From DASSTJ01 sp035707965 (GTDB lineage: Bacteria > Actinomycetota > Actinomycetes > Actinomycetales > Angustibacteraceae), in contig DASSTJ010000004.1 of assembly GCA_035707965.1 (NCBI GenBank), positions 1 through 39,051 of the forward strand: 39,051 nucleotides of DNA, in the 5' to 3' direction. The stretch's first letter is position 1. Each line of letters starts with the position of its first letter. This document shows, one piece after another, positions 9,796 to 17,134 of the stretch. The position numbers and the translations under genes were made by a program. The notes beneath the pieces are model-generated. The model was given only the letters and a program-made list of their open reading frames with translations. It was not told the DNA's origin and ran no database searches.

Positions 9796-10272
9796 TCAGG
9801 GCGAGGTGAGCCCGCGACCCACACCGATCACGACGATCAGCAGCACGTAAAGGACGATGACCGCCACGGCCGCGATCGCCGACCACATGGCGAACTTCTT
9901 GGCCTTCTCGGCCGCGTCCTGCGCGCCCGCGACGTCGCCCGCTGACCACTTCGAGTTCACCTGCGCAGCGAACACGATCGAGACCACGCCCAGCGGCAGG
10001 CAGCAGAACAACGTCGACAAGATGGCCCACACCAGGTAGTTCTGCGGCGGGGTTCCGACCGGCTGCTGCCCGTATACGGGCGCCTGGCCGTAAGGGGTCG
10101 GCTGGCCGTACGGGGCAGGCTGGCCGTACGCAGGCGGCTGTCCGTACGGTTCCGGCTTCGAGAACTGCGGCGGCTGGCCACCGTGGGTCTGCGGCGACGG
10201 GCTGGCGTAAGGGTCCTGGTCGCCGTTGGACGACCGCTGGGGGTCGTCGGGCTGGCCGGGGTACTGCGACAT
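9796..10272 (-). CDS. CD225/dispanin-like membrane protein with YGQP repeats
   Basis: This 158-residue protein has a low-complexity N-terminus (residues 1-75) rich in Pro, Tyr, Gln and Gly, with tandem YGQP-type units. A CD225/dispanin-type domain follows: NYLVWAILSTLFCCLPLGVV with a vicinal CC, then the loop VNSKWSAGDVAGAQDAAEKAKKF split by family-typical AGD and A..A residues, and a second helix at about 128-150. Related bacterial proteins are poorly characterised; the eukaryotic family includes the IFITM proteins that alter membrane fusion. The gene precedes DUF2752 with a 1-base gap and lies between the Trp-associated membrane genes and trpC. Function here is unknown. Confidence 0.85.
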   Translation of the reverse strand: MSQYPGQPDDPQRSSNGDQDPYASPSPQTHGGQPPQFSKPEPYGQPPAYGQPAPYGQPTPYGQAPVYGQQPVGTPPQNYLVWAILSTLFCCLPLGVVSIVFAAQVNSKWSAGDVAGAQDAAEKAKKFAMWSAIAAVAVIVLYVLLIVVIGVGRGLTSP

Positions 10273-10315
10273 CGTGACTCCGTCCGAACCTCGGCTCCAC
10301 CGGCCGAGCAGTCAG

Positions 10316-10321
10316 ACCCTA
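10316..10321 (-). promoter_or_regulatory. Possible -10 element for the CD225-DUF2752 pair
   Basis: The minus strand reads TAGGGT here, 43 bases upstream of the CD225 start, inside a 156-base gap after the HGxxPAAW gene. This fits TANNNT. The gap also holds short GC-rich imperfect repeats near 10386-10411 that might terminate the upstream genes. No -35 is clear. Confidence 0.25.
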
Positions 10322-10428
10322 CCGGCTCGCCCTCGCGAGCGACGACGCTTCGCGGCGCTCACCACCGCCTGAGTGAGCCGATGCCCCGAACGGCCTAACG
10401 GGACCGTCCGGACGCGGTCGGCGCCAGG

Positions 10429-10734
10429 TCAACCGACGCCGTGCGAGGCCTCCTCGTCGGCCGGCTTCACGGTGCCGTAACCGGCCAGGGAGAGCAGCTT
10501 GCCGGCGATCAGCCCGATGACGACGATCACGGCCCCGACGACGATGACCGTGATGCTCGGGATGCAGATGCCGACCGCACCCACGAGGGAGCCGAGCGCG
10601 ACGATGATGACCATCGTCCAGGCGGCTACGGAGTTGCCGTGGTGGCTGCCGTGAGAGGCGGGCCCGTGCGGCCCCGCGCCCACCTGCGCCTGCACCTGTG
10701 CCTCGCTGCGCTCGCTGCCGGCGTGCGTCGCCAT
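10429..10734 (-). CDS. HGxxPAAW-type small membrane protein (variant HGNSVAAW)
   Basis: A 101-residue protein with a charged, His/Gly-rich N-terminus and two hydrophobic segments (about residues 38-58 and 62-84). It has the motif HGNSVAAWT at about 32-40, close to the HGxxPAAW motif of a family found in actinobacterial trp clusters, but with Val in place of Pro. The ATG at 10734 is preferred over the longer frame to 10800 because AAGGAG lies five bases upstream and the longer form would overlap the upstream gene. Function unknown; its constant company with trpE, trpC and the TIGR02234 protein suggests a role tied to aromatic amino acid metabolism or transport. Confidence 0.8.
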   Translation of the reverse strand: MATHAGSERSEAQVQAQVGAGPHGPASHGSHHGNSVAAWTMVIIVALGSLVGAVGICIPSITVIVVGAVIVVIGLIAGKLLSLAGYGTVKPADEEASHGVG

Positions 10735-10780
10735 GGTCGCTCCTTCGTCGTCCGTCGTCGCCAGCCATTCTGGCAGGTGG

Positions 10781-11431
10781 TCACACGGTCGGGTCGTCAC
10801 CCCGGCTCAACCGGTCCCACGAGTCCGACGCGGGATCGGCGGACGCCTCCGGGGCGGCCCGCTCGCCGCCGTCCGCTGCCGCTGCCTGGGGCCCCGGCTC
10901 GACCGGTGCCCCCACCGGCGCGTCGTACCGACCGGAGAGCCCCGACCACCCCCGCGCCCGACTGACGGTGAGCGCTCCGCCGAGGACGACGAGGACAGCG
11001 CCTCCCACCGCGACCCACGCCCACGACGTCTGATGCGCGACCGGCAGCAGGTCACCGCTGCGTCCCGTGGCGTCGGCGATCACCGAGCGGAGGGCGTCGG
11101 ACGGCGTCCGCAGGACGTCGACGGCGGCCGCCACCGCCGCTGCACCGCTGAGCACCAGGAGCAGCCCTGTCACGAGTCGGCCCACGGTACGCAGCGTCAG
11201 CACCGCCACGGCGCCCGCCAGCGCGACCAGGGCCACGGCGGCGACGACCGGCGACGCCTGCCGGCCGCTGGCATCCACCTGGAGCGGCCCGGCCAGCGGG
11301 TCCTGGACGACGGCGTGCACCCACGTGCGGCTGGCGGCGAGCAGCATGAGCGCGGCGCCGAGGGCCACCGCACCGGCCGCGCCCAGCCGCTCCCGACGCG
11401 CGCCTCGGCCGTGCCCGGGCTCGGCGCTCAC
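10781..11431 (-). CDS. Trp biosynthesis-associated membrane protein (Trp_oprn_chp, TIGR02234 type)
   Basis: A 216-residue protein with four hydrophobic helices (about 17-35, 63-82, 86-104 and 133-155) and the family feature LLAASRTWVHAVVQDPL after the first helix. The cytoplasmic tail is rich in Pro, Ala and acidic residues. The family is named for its place in actinobacterial trp operons and has no proven function. The GTG start lies in a GTGA overlap with the trpE stop (11428-11431), so expression is tied to TrpE. Confidence 0.88.
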   Translation of the reverse strand: MSAEPGHGRGARRERLGAAGAVALGAALMLLAASRTWVHAVVQDPLAGPLQVDASGRQASPVVAAVALVALAGAVAVLTLRTVGRLVTGLLLVLSGAAAVAAAVDVLRTPSDALRSVIADATGRSGDLLPVAHQTSWAWVAVGGAVLVVLGGALTVSRARGWSGLSGRYDAPVGAPVEPGPQAAAADGGERAAPEASADPASDSWDRLSRGDDPTV

Positions 11432-13014
11432 GCGGCACCGTCCTCGTCCGTGGGCACCGATGACGGGCCCGGGCCCGGTGGAACCATCGTGGCCGCGGTG
11501 GCGACGGCACGGAGCACCGCCTGCGACTTGTTCACGGACTCCTGGTGCTCGGCGGCGGGGTCGGAGTCGGCGACGACGCCGCCACCCGCCTGCACGTAGG
11601 CCAGGCCGTCGCGGATCACGGCGGTGCGGATCGCGATCGCCATGTCGAGGTCACCGGCGAAGTCGAGGTAGCCGACGGTGCCGCCGTAGAGCCCGCGGTG
11701 GGTGCGTTCAGCGGCGTCGATGAGCTCCATGGCGCGCACCTTCGGTGCGCCGGACAGCGTGCCGGCCGGGAACGTGGCTCGCAGGGCGTCGAAGGCGGTG
11801 AGGTCCGGGCGGAGGGTGCCGACGACCGTGGAGACGATGTGCATGACGTGGCTGAACCGCTCCACCGACATGAAGTCCACCACGTCGACGCTGCCGCTCT
11901 CGCACACGCGTGCCAGGTCGTTGCGGGCGAGGTCCACCAGCATCAGGTGCTCGGCGCGCTCCTTCTCGTCGGCGAGCAGCTCCGCCGCGCGAGCGGCGTC
12001 CTGTGCCGGGGTGGCCCCGCGCGGCCGCGTGCCGGCGATGGGGTGGGTCATCACACGGCGGCCGTCGACCTTCACGAGGGCCTCCGGGCTGGAGCCGACC
12101 ACGTCGTACCCGCGTCCGTCCGGCGTGGGCAGCCGCAGCAGGTACATGTAGGGGCTGGGGTTCGACGCACGGAGCACCCGGTAGACGTCCAGCGCGTCGG
12201 CCGGGCAGTCGACCTCGTAGCGCTGCGAGGGCACCATCTGGAACACCTCGCCGGCCCGGACCGCCTCCTTCGCGGACTCGACCATCGCGACGTACTCCTC
12301 CTGGCGGAGCTGTGACCGGACGGTCGGCTCGACGCCGCCGAGGACGGCCACGGTGCTGGGGGCCTCGGCCTGCAGCTCGCCGGTCATGCGGTCGAGGCGC
12401 CGGACGGCGTCGTGCCACGCCTCGTCGACCCGCTCGTCGGTGTGGTCCGCGTTCACGGCGTTCGCGACCAGCAGGACAGAGCCGTCGGCGTGGTCGAGGA
12501 CCGCGAGGTCGGTCGCGAGCATCATCGTGAGCTCGGGCAGCGCGAGGTCGTCCGTCGTGGTCTCGGGCAACCGCTCCCAGTGGCGCACCACGTCGTACGT
12601 CAGCGCTCCGACCATGCCGCCGGTGAGCGGTGGCAGGCCCGGCATCGCCGGCGTGGCCAGGGCGGCGACCGTCGCGCGCAGGGCCTCCAGGGGGTCGCCG
12701 CTCGTCGGGACCCCGACCGGCGGCTGTCCCAGCCAGCACACCTGGCCGGCCCGCTCCGTCAGCGTGGTCGAGCACCGGGCGCCGACGATCGAGTACCGGG
12801 ACCAGACGCCGCCGTGCTCCGCCGACTCGAGCAGGAACGTGCCAGGGCGCGAGGCCGCCAGCTTGCGGTAGACGCCGAGGGGCGTCTCGGCGTCCGCGAG
12901 CAGTCGACGGACGACGGGGATGACGCGCCGGTCGACGGCCAAGGAGCGGAACGTGCCGACGTCCGGCCAGGTGACGCCGAAGGCGCGAGGGTCGTACGGC
13001 GCCCCGCTCGTCAC
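11428..13014 (-). CDS. trpE: Anthranilate synthase component I
   Basis: TrpE makes anthranilate from chorismate and needs a glutamine amidotransferase partner (TrpG), which is not in this window. The 528-residue protein has the N-terminal regulatory domain with the tryptophan-binding LLES motif at 61-64 and SRYS shortly after, which predicts feedback inhibition by tryptophan. The chorismate-binding core shows HPIAGTRPRG, LMLVDLARNDLARV, FPAGTLSGAPK and a C-terminal QAGGGVVADSDP. GTGA overlaps link it to both hisI (13011-13014) and the downstream membrane protein. Confidence 0.98.
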   Translation of the reverse strand: MTSGAPYDPRAFGVTWPDVGTFRSLAVDRRVIPVVRRLLADAETPLGVYRKLAASRPGTFLLESAEHGGVWSRYSIVGARCSTTLTERAGQVCWLGQPPVGVPTSGDPLEALRATVAALATPAMPGLPPLTGGMVGALTYDVVRHWERLPETTTDDLALPELTMMLATDLAVLDHADGSVLLVANAVNADHTDERVDEAWHDAVRRLDRMTGELQAEAPSTVAVLGGVEPTVRSQLRQEEYVAMVESAKEAVRAGEVFQMVPSQRYEVDCPADALDVYRVLRASNPSPYMYLLRLPTPDGRGYDVVGSSPEALVKVDGRRVMTHPIAGTRPRGATPAQDAARAAELLADEKERAEHLMLVDLARNDLARVCESGSVDVVDFMSVERFSHVMHIVSTVVGTLRPDLTAFDALRATFPAGTLSGAPKVRAMELIDAAERTHRGLYGGTVGYLDFAGDLDMAIAIRTAVIRDGLAYVQAGGGVVADSDPAAEHQESVNKSQAVLRAVATAATMVPPGPGPSSVPTDEDGAA

Positions 13015-13400
13015 CGGGTCACCTCGACCGACAGCGTCACCCGACGGCCGTCGAAGCAGCTGCGCGTGCCGGTGTGGCAGGCGGGCCCGACCTGGTCGAC
13101 CGTGACGAGCAGCGCGTCGCCGTCGCAGTCGAGCGCGACCGACCGCACGTGCTGCACGTGGCCGCTGGTGTCGCCCTTGCGCCAGTACTCGTGGCGGCTA
13201 CGGCTCCAGTAGGTCGCGCGTCCGCTGGTCAGCGTGCGGTGCAGCGCCTCGTCGTCCATCCACCCCACCATGAGGACCTCCCCGCTGCCGTGCTGCTGGA
13301 CCACCGCGCACACCAGCCCGTCGGCGTCCCGCTTCAGCAGGGCCGCGACGTCGGGGTCCAGGGCGGAGTCGACGACTCGAGGCTCGGTCACGCGGCCCAT
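13011..13400 (-). CDS. hisI: Phosphoribosyl-AMP cyclohydrolase
   Basis: HisI opens the adenine ring of phosphoribosyl-AMP in histidine synthesis. From the ATG at 13400 the product is 129 residues, normal for stand-alone actinobacterial HisI. It has YWSRSRHEYWRKGDTSGH (64-81), the metal site DCDGD (91-95), and the zinc cysteines C92, C108 and C115. The reading frame stays open to 13634, but that extension is Arg/Pro-rich junk over the divergent DinB gene. A GTG at 13391 could also serve as start. It overlaps trpE by four bases and heads the trp run. Confidence 0.97.
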   Translation of the reverse strand: MGRVTEPRVVDSALDPDVAALLKRDADGLVCAVVQQHGSGEVLMVGWMDDEALHRTLTSGRATYWSRSRHEYWRKGDTSGHVQHVRSVALDCDGDALLVTVDQVGPACHTGTRSCFDGRRVTLSVEVTR

Positions 13401-13429
13401 TGTGCCGACCCCACGGCGGACCCAACCGC

Positions 13430-13435
13430 TACGGT
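13430..13435 (+). promoter_or_regulatory. Possible -10 box of a leaderless promoter for the DinB gene
   Basis: TACGGT ends six bases before the ATG at 13442. In actinobacteria a TANNNT box this close to the start codon is typical of leaderless transcripts, and no good ribosome site is present. It lies in the 41-base divergent gap with hisI. Confidence 0.4.
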
Positions 13436-13441
13436 CGTGGG

Positions 13442-13963
13442 ATGAGCGCGATTCCTCCGGACACCAAGGACTGGACCTGGGTGCTGACGCGTCCCTGTCC
13501 CCAGTGCGGGGTGGACGCCGGGACGCTGGCTCCCGAGCACCTGCCTGACGTGCTGCGGGGGAACGCCGAGGCGTGGCTCGAGGTGCTGGCGCGAGAGGAC
13601 GTCGCCGCACGACGCGACCCCGGCACCTGGTCACCGCTGGAGTACGCGTGCCACGTGCGCGACGTCCACCGGGTCTTCGACGAGCGGCTCGAGCGGATGC
13701 TCACCGAGGACGACCCGGCGTTCGAGAACTGGGACCAGGACGCGGCGGCCGAGGACGGCCACTACACCGACGCGGTGCCTCGCGAGGTCGGCAACGAGCT
13801 GCTCGAGGCGGCGGAACGGGTCGCCCAGCGCTTCACCGACGTCACCGGTGACCAGTGGGCACGCACCGGTCGCCGCAGCAACGGCTCCGTGTTCACCGTC
13901 ACCACGCTCGGCCAGTACCAGGCGCACGACGTGCTGCACCACCTGTGGGACGTCCAGGACTGA
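13442..13963 (+). CDS. DinB-fold (DinB_2/DUF664-like) protein
   Basis: A 173-residue four-helix-bundle protein of the DinB/YfiT superfamily. It has metal-ligand-like histidines H71 in YACHVRDVHRVF and a C-terminal YQAHDVLHHLWDV (residues about 159-171), the usual spacing for the three-His site. It opens with an unusual CPQCG (19-23). Members include thiol-dependent S-transferases (mycothiol or bacillithiol) and many uncharacterised proteins; substrate cannot be told here. It is the only plus-strand gene in the first 20 kb, divergent from hisI and convergent with the adenosyltransferase gene 11 bases away. Confidence 0.85.
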   Translation: MSAIPPDTKDWTWVLTRPCPQCGVDAGTLAPEHLPDVLRGNAEAWLEVLAREDVAARRDPGTWSPLEYACHVRDVHRVFDERLERMLTEDDPAFENWDQDAAAEDGHYTDAVPREVGNELLEAAERVAQRFTDVTGDQWARTGRRSNGSVFTVTTLGQYQAHDVLHHLWDVQD

Positions 13964-13974
13964 CCACGAACGCC

Positions 13975-14541
13975 TCACTCGTGGCTGGCGGGCTCTTCGT
14001 CCGGTCCGGACGTGCGTCGCGCCAGGACGTAGAGCAGGTCACTCAGCCGGTTGAGGTAGACGAGGACGTCGTCCGACACCTCGGAGCCCGCGTTGCGGGC
14101 CCGGACGACGTGCCGCTCGGCCCTGCGGCAGATGGTGCGAGCCAGGTCGAGGACAGCCGACGCGCGACTGCCTCCCGGCACCACGAAGACCGGCCGCAAC
14201 GGTGCCTCCTCCACGTGCCGGTCGATCGCGCGCTCCACGAGCTCGGTCATCTCAGGGACCACCCGGGAGACGCCGTCCGTCAGCCTGTCGCGCGCCCGCG
14301 GGCTGGCCATGAGGTCAGCCGCGACGGCGAACAGGTGGCGCTGCAGGTCGAGCACGAGCTGCGTCGTCGCCGGGTCGCCGGCAAGGGCCTCGCGGGCCAT
14401 CCCGAGCGCGCTGACGGTCTCGTCGACGTCCCCACAGGCCTCGACCAGCGCGTCGTCCTTCGACAGCCGGCCCCCGTTCAGGCGCCCCGTCGTGCCGTCG
14501 TCGCCCAGGCCGGTGTAGATCCGGCTCGCCGCCTGGCTCAC
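13975..14541 (-). CDS. Cob(I)alamin adenosyltransferase, PduO type
   Basis: This enzyme transfers the adenosyl group of ATP to cob(I)alamin to make coenzyme B12. The 188-residue product fits the PduO/MMAB family: IYTGLGDDGTTGRLNGGR at 8-25 (ATP-binding region), DVDETVSALGMA at 39-50, and VVPGGSRASAVLDLARTICRRAE followed by YLNRLSDLLYVLAR. The GTG at 14541 overlaps the stop of the upstream FAD oxidoreductase gene (GTGA, 14538-14541) and gives the family's normal N-terminus; the longer frame to 14886 is a shadow. The coupling suggests the oxidoreductase supplies the cob(II) to cob(I) reduction. Confidence 0.93.
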   Translation of the reverse strand: MSQAASRIYTGLGDDGTTGRLNGGRLSKDDALVEACGDVDETVSALGMAREALAGDPATTQLVLDLQRHLFAVAADLMASPRARDRLTDGVSRVVPEMTELVERAIDRHVEEAPLRPVFVVPGGSRASAVLDLARTICRRAERHVVRARNAGSEVSDDVLVYLNRLSDLLYVLARRTSGPDEEPASHE

Positions 14542-15293
14542 GCCAGCACCGGCGGGGCCAGCGGCGACACCCACGGGCGCGGGTCGGCGAAGAACTCCTC
14601 GGTGCGCACCCGGCCGGGCCCGGCCCCGAGTCGCCGCGCCACCTCGGCGCAGGCCGACACGAAGCCGGGCGGCCCGGCCACGAACACCTCGTGGTCGTGC
14701 AGGTCGTGGAACAGCCTGGGCAGCAGCGTCGGCACGTGCCCGTGCGGAGGGCCGCCCGGACCCCGCGTGAGGGTGCGCACGAACCACAGTCCGGGGTTGC
14801 GCCTGCTCCAGCGATCCACGAGGGCGGCGTCCATGACGTCCGCCTCTGTCCGGGCAGAGAACACCACCGTGAACGGTCGCACGCACCTGGTCGTCGTGGT
14901 CTCCTCGGCGAGCGCGCGAACCGGGGCGAGCCCGGAGCCTGCTGCCAGGGCGAGGACCGGGCGTCCGCTGCCGGTCGAGACGAAGGTGCCATAGGGACCA
15001 GACACCAGCAGCGTGTCCCCGTCCCGGACGTCGTCATGCAGCCACGTGCTGGTCTCGCCCCCGGCGACGCGCGTCACCAGCAGCGTCAGCTCACCGTTGG
15101 GGCGCGGGGCATTGGCGACCGAGTAGGACCGAACGGGGACGTCGCCGGTGACGTCGCCCACGAGCACGTACTGGCCAGGGCGGAAGTCGAGGCGGGCTCC
15201 GACGGGGCGCAGGGTGAGCTCGACGATGACCGGGGTGCGCTGCCGACGGCCGACCACGCGGTGCTCCACGTCCTCCAGCACGGTCGCCTCCAT
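14538..15293 (-). CDS. FAD-dependent oxidoreductase, ferredoxin-NADP reductase fold
   Basis: A 251-residue protein with the two domains of the ferredoxin-NADP reductase superfamily. The FAD-binding barrel carries RSYS at 55-58 and the flavin-phosphate loop, and the NAD(P)-binding domain carries AAGSGLAPVRAL at 117-128 and AGPPGFV near 206-212. There is no 2Fe-2S or globin domain, so a separate electron acceptor is needed. Being coupled by GTGA to the cobalamin adenosyltransferase, it is a candidate corrinoid reductase; other roles such as reductase for an unlinked oxygenase are possible. A short AT-rich leader precedes it. Confidence 0.85.
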   Translation of the reverse strand: MEATVLEDVEHRVVGRRQRTPVIVELTLRPVGARLDFRPGQYVLVGDVTGDVPVRSYSVANAPRPNGELTLLVTRVAGGETSTWLHDDVRDGDTLLVSGPYGTFVSTGSGRPVLALAAGSGLAPVRALAEETTTTRCVRPFTVVFSARTEADVMDAALVDRWSRRNPGLWFVRTLTRGPGGPPHGHVPTLLPRLFHDLHDHEVFVAGPPGFVSACAEVARRLGAGPGRVRTEEFFADPRPWVSPLAPPVLA

Positions 15294-15325
15294 TTATTAC
15301 AGGTCGGTATAGAGAAAATACCTCC
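15294..15325 (-). promoter_or_regulatory. AT-rich leader with short inverted repeat upstream of the FAD oxidoreductase
   Basis: Between the ABC gene stop (15341) and the ATG at 15293 lies an unusually AT-rich stretch for this genome. It contains a 5-base inverted repeat GGTAT-N7-ATACC (15306-15322). This is the likely promoter/operator of the oxidoreductase-adenosyltransferase pair. No B12 riboswitch (B12-box) fits in so short a gap. Confidence 0.35.
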
Positions 15326-15340
15326 GGTAGCGCGAGAGCT

Positions 15341-17134
15341 TCAAGCCCGCGTCTGCTGCGCCACCCAGCTCGCGTGCAGGCGTCCGTACACGCCCCCCTC
15401 CGCTACGAGCCGGCGGTGCGGCCCTCGCTGCACCACGTGGCCGCCGTCGACGACGACCACCTCGTCCGCCGCCTCCGCCGTCGACAGCCGGTGGGCGATG
15501 GAGATCGCCGTGCGACCCCGGCTGAGCCCGTCCAGCGCCCGCTGGATGCGGACCTCGGTGGCGGGGTCGACGGCGGAGGTCGCCTCGTCCAGCACGAGGA
15601 GATCGGGGTCGGCGAGGTACGCACGGGCCAGCGCGACCAGCTGCCGCTCCCCCGCCGACAGGGACTCCCCGCGCTGACCGACGTGCGTGTCCAGCCCTCG
15701 GGGCAGGCCGTCGACCCAGTCAGCGAGGCCGAGCTCGGTGAACGCGAGCTCAACCTCCTCGCGCGTCGCCCCGGAGCGCGCGAACCGCACGTTGCCCAGC
15801 ACGGTGTCGTCGAAGAGGAACCCGTCCTGCGGCACCATCACGATGCGCTCGCGCAGCGACGAGAAGCGCACCCGTCTCAGGTCGACGCCGTCCACGACCA
15901 CCCGACCGGTCGACGGGTCCATGAGTCTCGTCAGCAGCTTGGCCAGGGTCGTCTTGCCCGAGCCGGTCTCGCCCACGACGGCCACTCGGCTGCGCGGCTC
16001 GATCCGCAGGTCCACGTCGTGCAGCACGGTGGGCCCGCCGGGGTAGGCGTAGGACACGTGCTCGAAACGGACGGCGATGGGGCCGCGCGGCAGCACCTCG
16101 CCAGCCTCCCCGGGGTCGGCGACGTCGGCGGGCGTGTCGACGACGGCCAGCACCCGGCGCCAGCCGGCGACCGCGTTCTGCAGCTCGTTGAGCACCTCCG
16201 TGCCGATCTGCACCGGGCCCGTGAACAGCTGCACGAGGAAGAGGAAGGCGAGCAGCTCGCCCAGGGTGAGGTGTCCGCGCACCCCCCACCACGTGCCCAC
16301 GACGACCACGACGACGGTGACGAGGCCACTCACCAGCACACCGGTCGAGAAGGCGAGGGCCACTCGCACCTGGGCCCCCACGGCCGCGTCACGGTGCGCC
16401 TTCACCGTGGCGTCGATCCGCCGTCCGGTTCGCGCCTCGACCGCGTAGGCACGAATCGTCGAGGCGCCGACGACGGACTCGGAGACCGCCGACAGCATGT
16501 CGCCGACCCGCTCGCGCACCTGCTGGTAGGCGCCGGACACTGCTCGCTGCATGGGTCGCGCCACGCTCAGCACCGGGAGGAAGCACGCCCACACGACGGC
16601 GGTCAGCAAGGGCGAGTAGACCAGCATCAGGGCGGTCGCGACGGTGAGCTGGAGCGTCGAGAGGACGAGCAGGAGACCTCCCGACTGGACGAAGGTCGAG
16701 ATCGTGTCCACGTCGCTCGTCACGCGCGACACCATCGAGCCCCGCCGCTCGCTGTTCTGGGTCAGCACCGACAGGTCGTGCACGTGCCGGAAGGCGCCGA
16801 TGCGCAGCGTCGCGAGGCCACCCTCGCTGGCACGGAACAGCCGCAGGTTCACGACGTACGAGCAGGACGCCGTGACGAGCAGGAGCACGGCGGCCAGGGC
16901 GAGGAGGCCGCTGACCGCCGAGAGGTCGGGACCCTGGGGTGCGGTGAGGCCGCGGTCGATCGTCTGCTGGACGGCGAACGGGACGACGATCCGCCCGCCC
17001 GTCGCGACCGTGGCGAGGAGCAGCGTGACGACGATGCCCCGGCTCATCTCGGGCGACATGCGCAGCCCGTGCCGCAAGGTCTCGCGGACGCCCGGCTCGT
17101 CTCCCTCAGCACGCACGCCGACGACAGCGCTCAC
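15341..17134 (-). CDS. ABC exporter half-transporter, catalytically complete half
   Basis: A 597-residue half-transporter: six membrane helices (about residues 30-310), then an ATPase domain. It shows Walker A GETGSGKTT near 391, VPQDGFLF (Q-loop), signature LSAGERQ near 494 (LSGGQ is canonical), Walker B with the catalytic glutamate LLVLDEATS near 515, and an H-loop AHRLS near 547. The GTG at 17134 overlaps the stop of the partner gene (GTGA). With its partner it should form a heterodimer that pumps an unknown lipid, peptide or drug-like substrate outward. The same frame stays open far upstream through the partner gene, but that is a shadow. Confidence 0.93.
   Translation of the reverse strand: MSAVVGVRAEGDEPGVRETLRHGLRMSPEMSRGIVVTLLLATVATGGRIVVPFAVQQTIDRGLTAPQGPDLSAVSGLLALAAVLLLVTASCSYVVNLRLFRASEGGLATLRIGAFRHVHDLSVLTQNSERRGSMVSRVTSDVDTISTFVQSGGLLLVLSTLQLTVATALMLVYSPLLTAVVWACFLPVLSVARPMQRAVSGAYQQVRERVGDMLSAVSESVVGASTIRAYAVEARTGRRIDATVKAHRDAAVGAQVRVALAFSTGVLVSGLVTVVVVVVGTWWGVRGHLTLGELLAFLFLVQLFTGPVQIGTEVLNELQNAVAGWRRVLAVVDTPADVADPGEAGEVLPRGPIAVRFEHVSYAYPGGPTVLHDVDLRIEPRSRVAVVGETGSGKTTLAKLLTRLMDPSTGRVVVDGVDLRRVRFSSLRERIVMVPQDGFLFDDTVLGNVRFARSGATREEVELAFTELGLADWVDGLPRGLDTHVGQRGESLSAGERQLVALARAYLADPDLLVLDEATSAVDPATEVRIQRALDGLSRGRTAISIAHRLSTAEAADEVVVVDGGHVVQRGPHRRLVAEGGVYGRLHASWVAQQTRA

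Noticed and set aside
13401..13634. N-terminal extension of hisI by 78 residues
   Set aside because: Low-complexity Arg/Pro sequence antisense to the DinB gene; family members start near the ATG at 13400.
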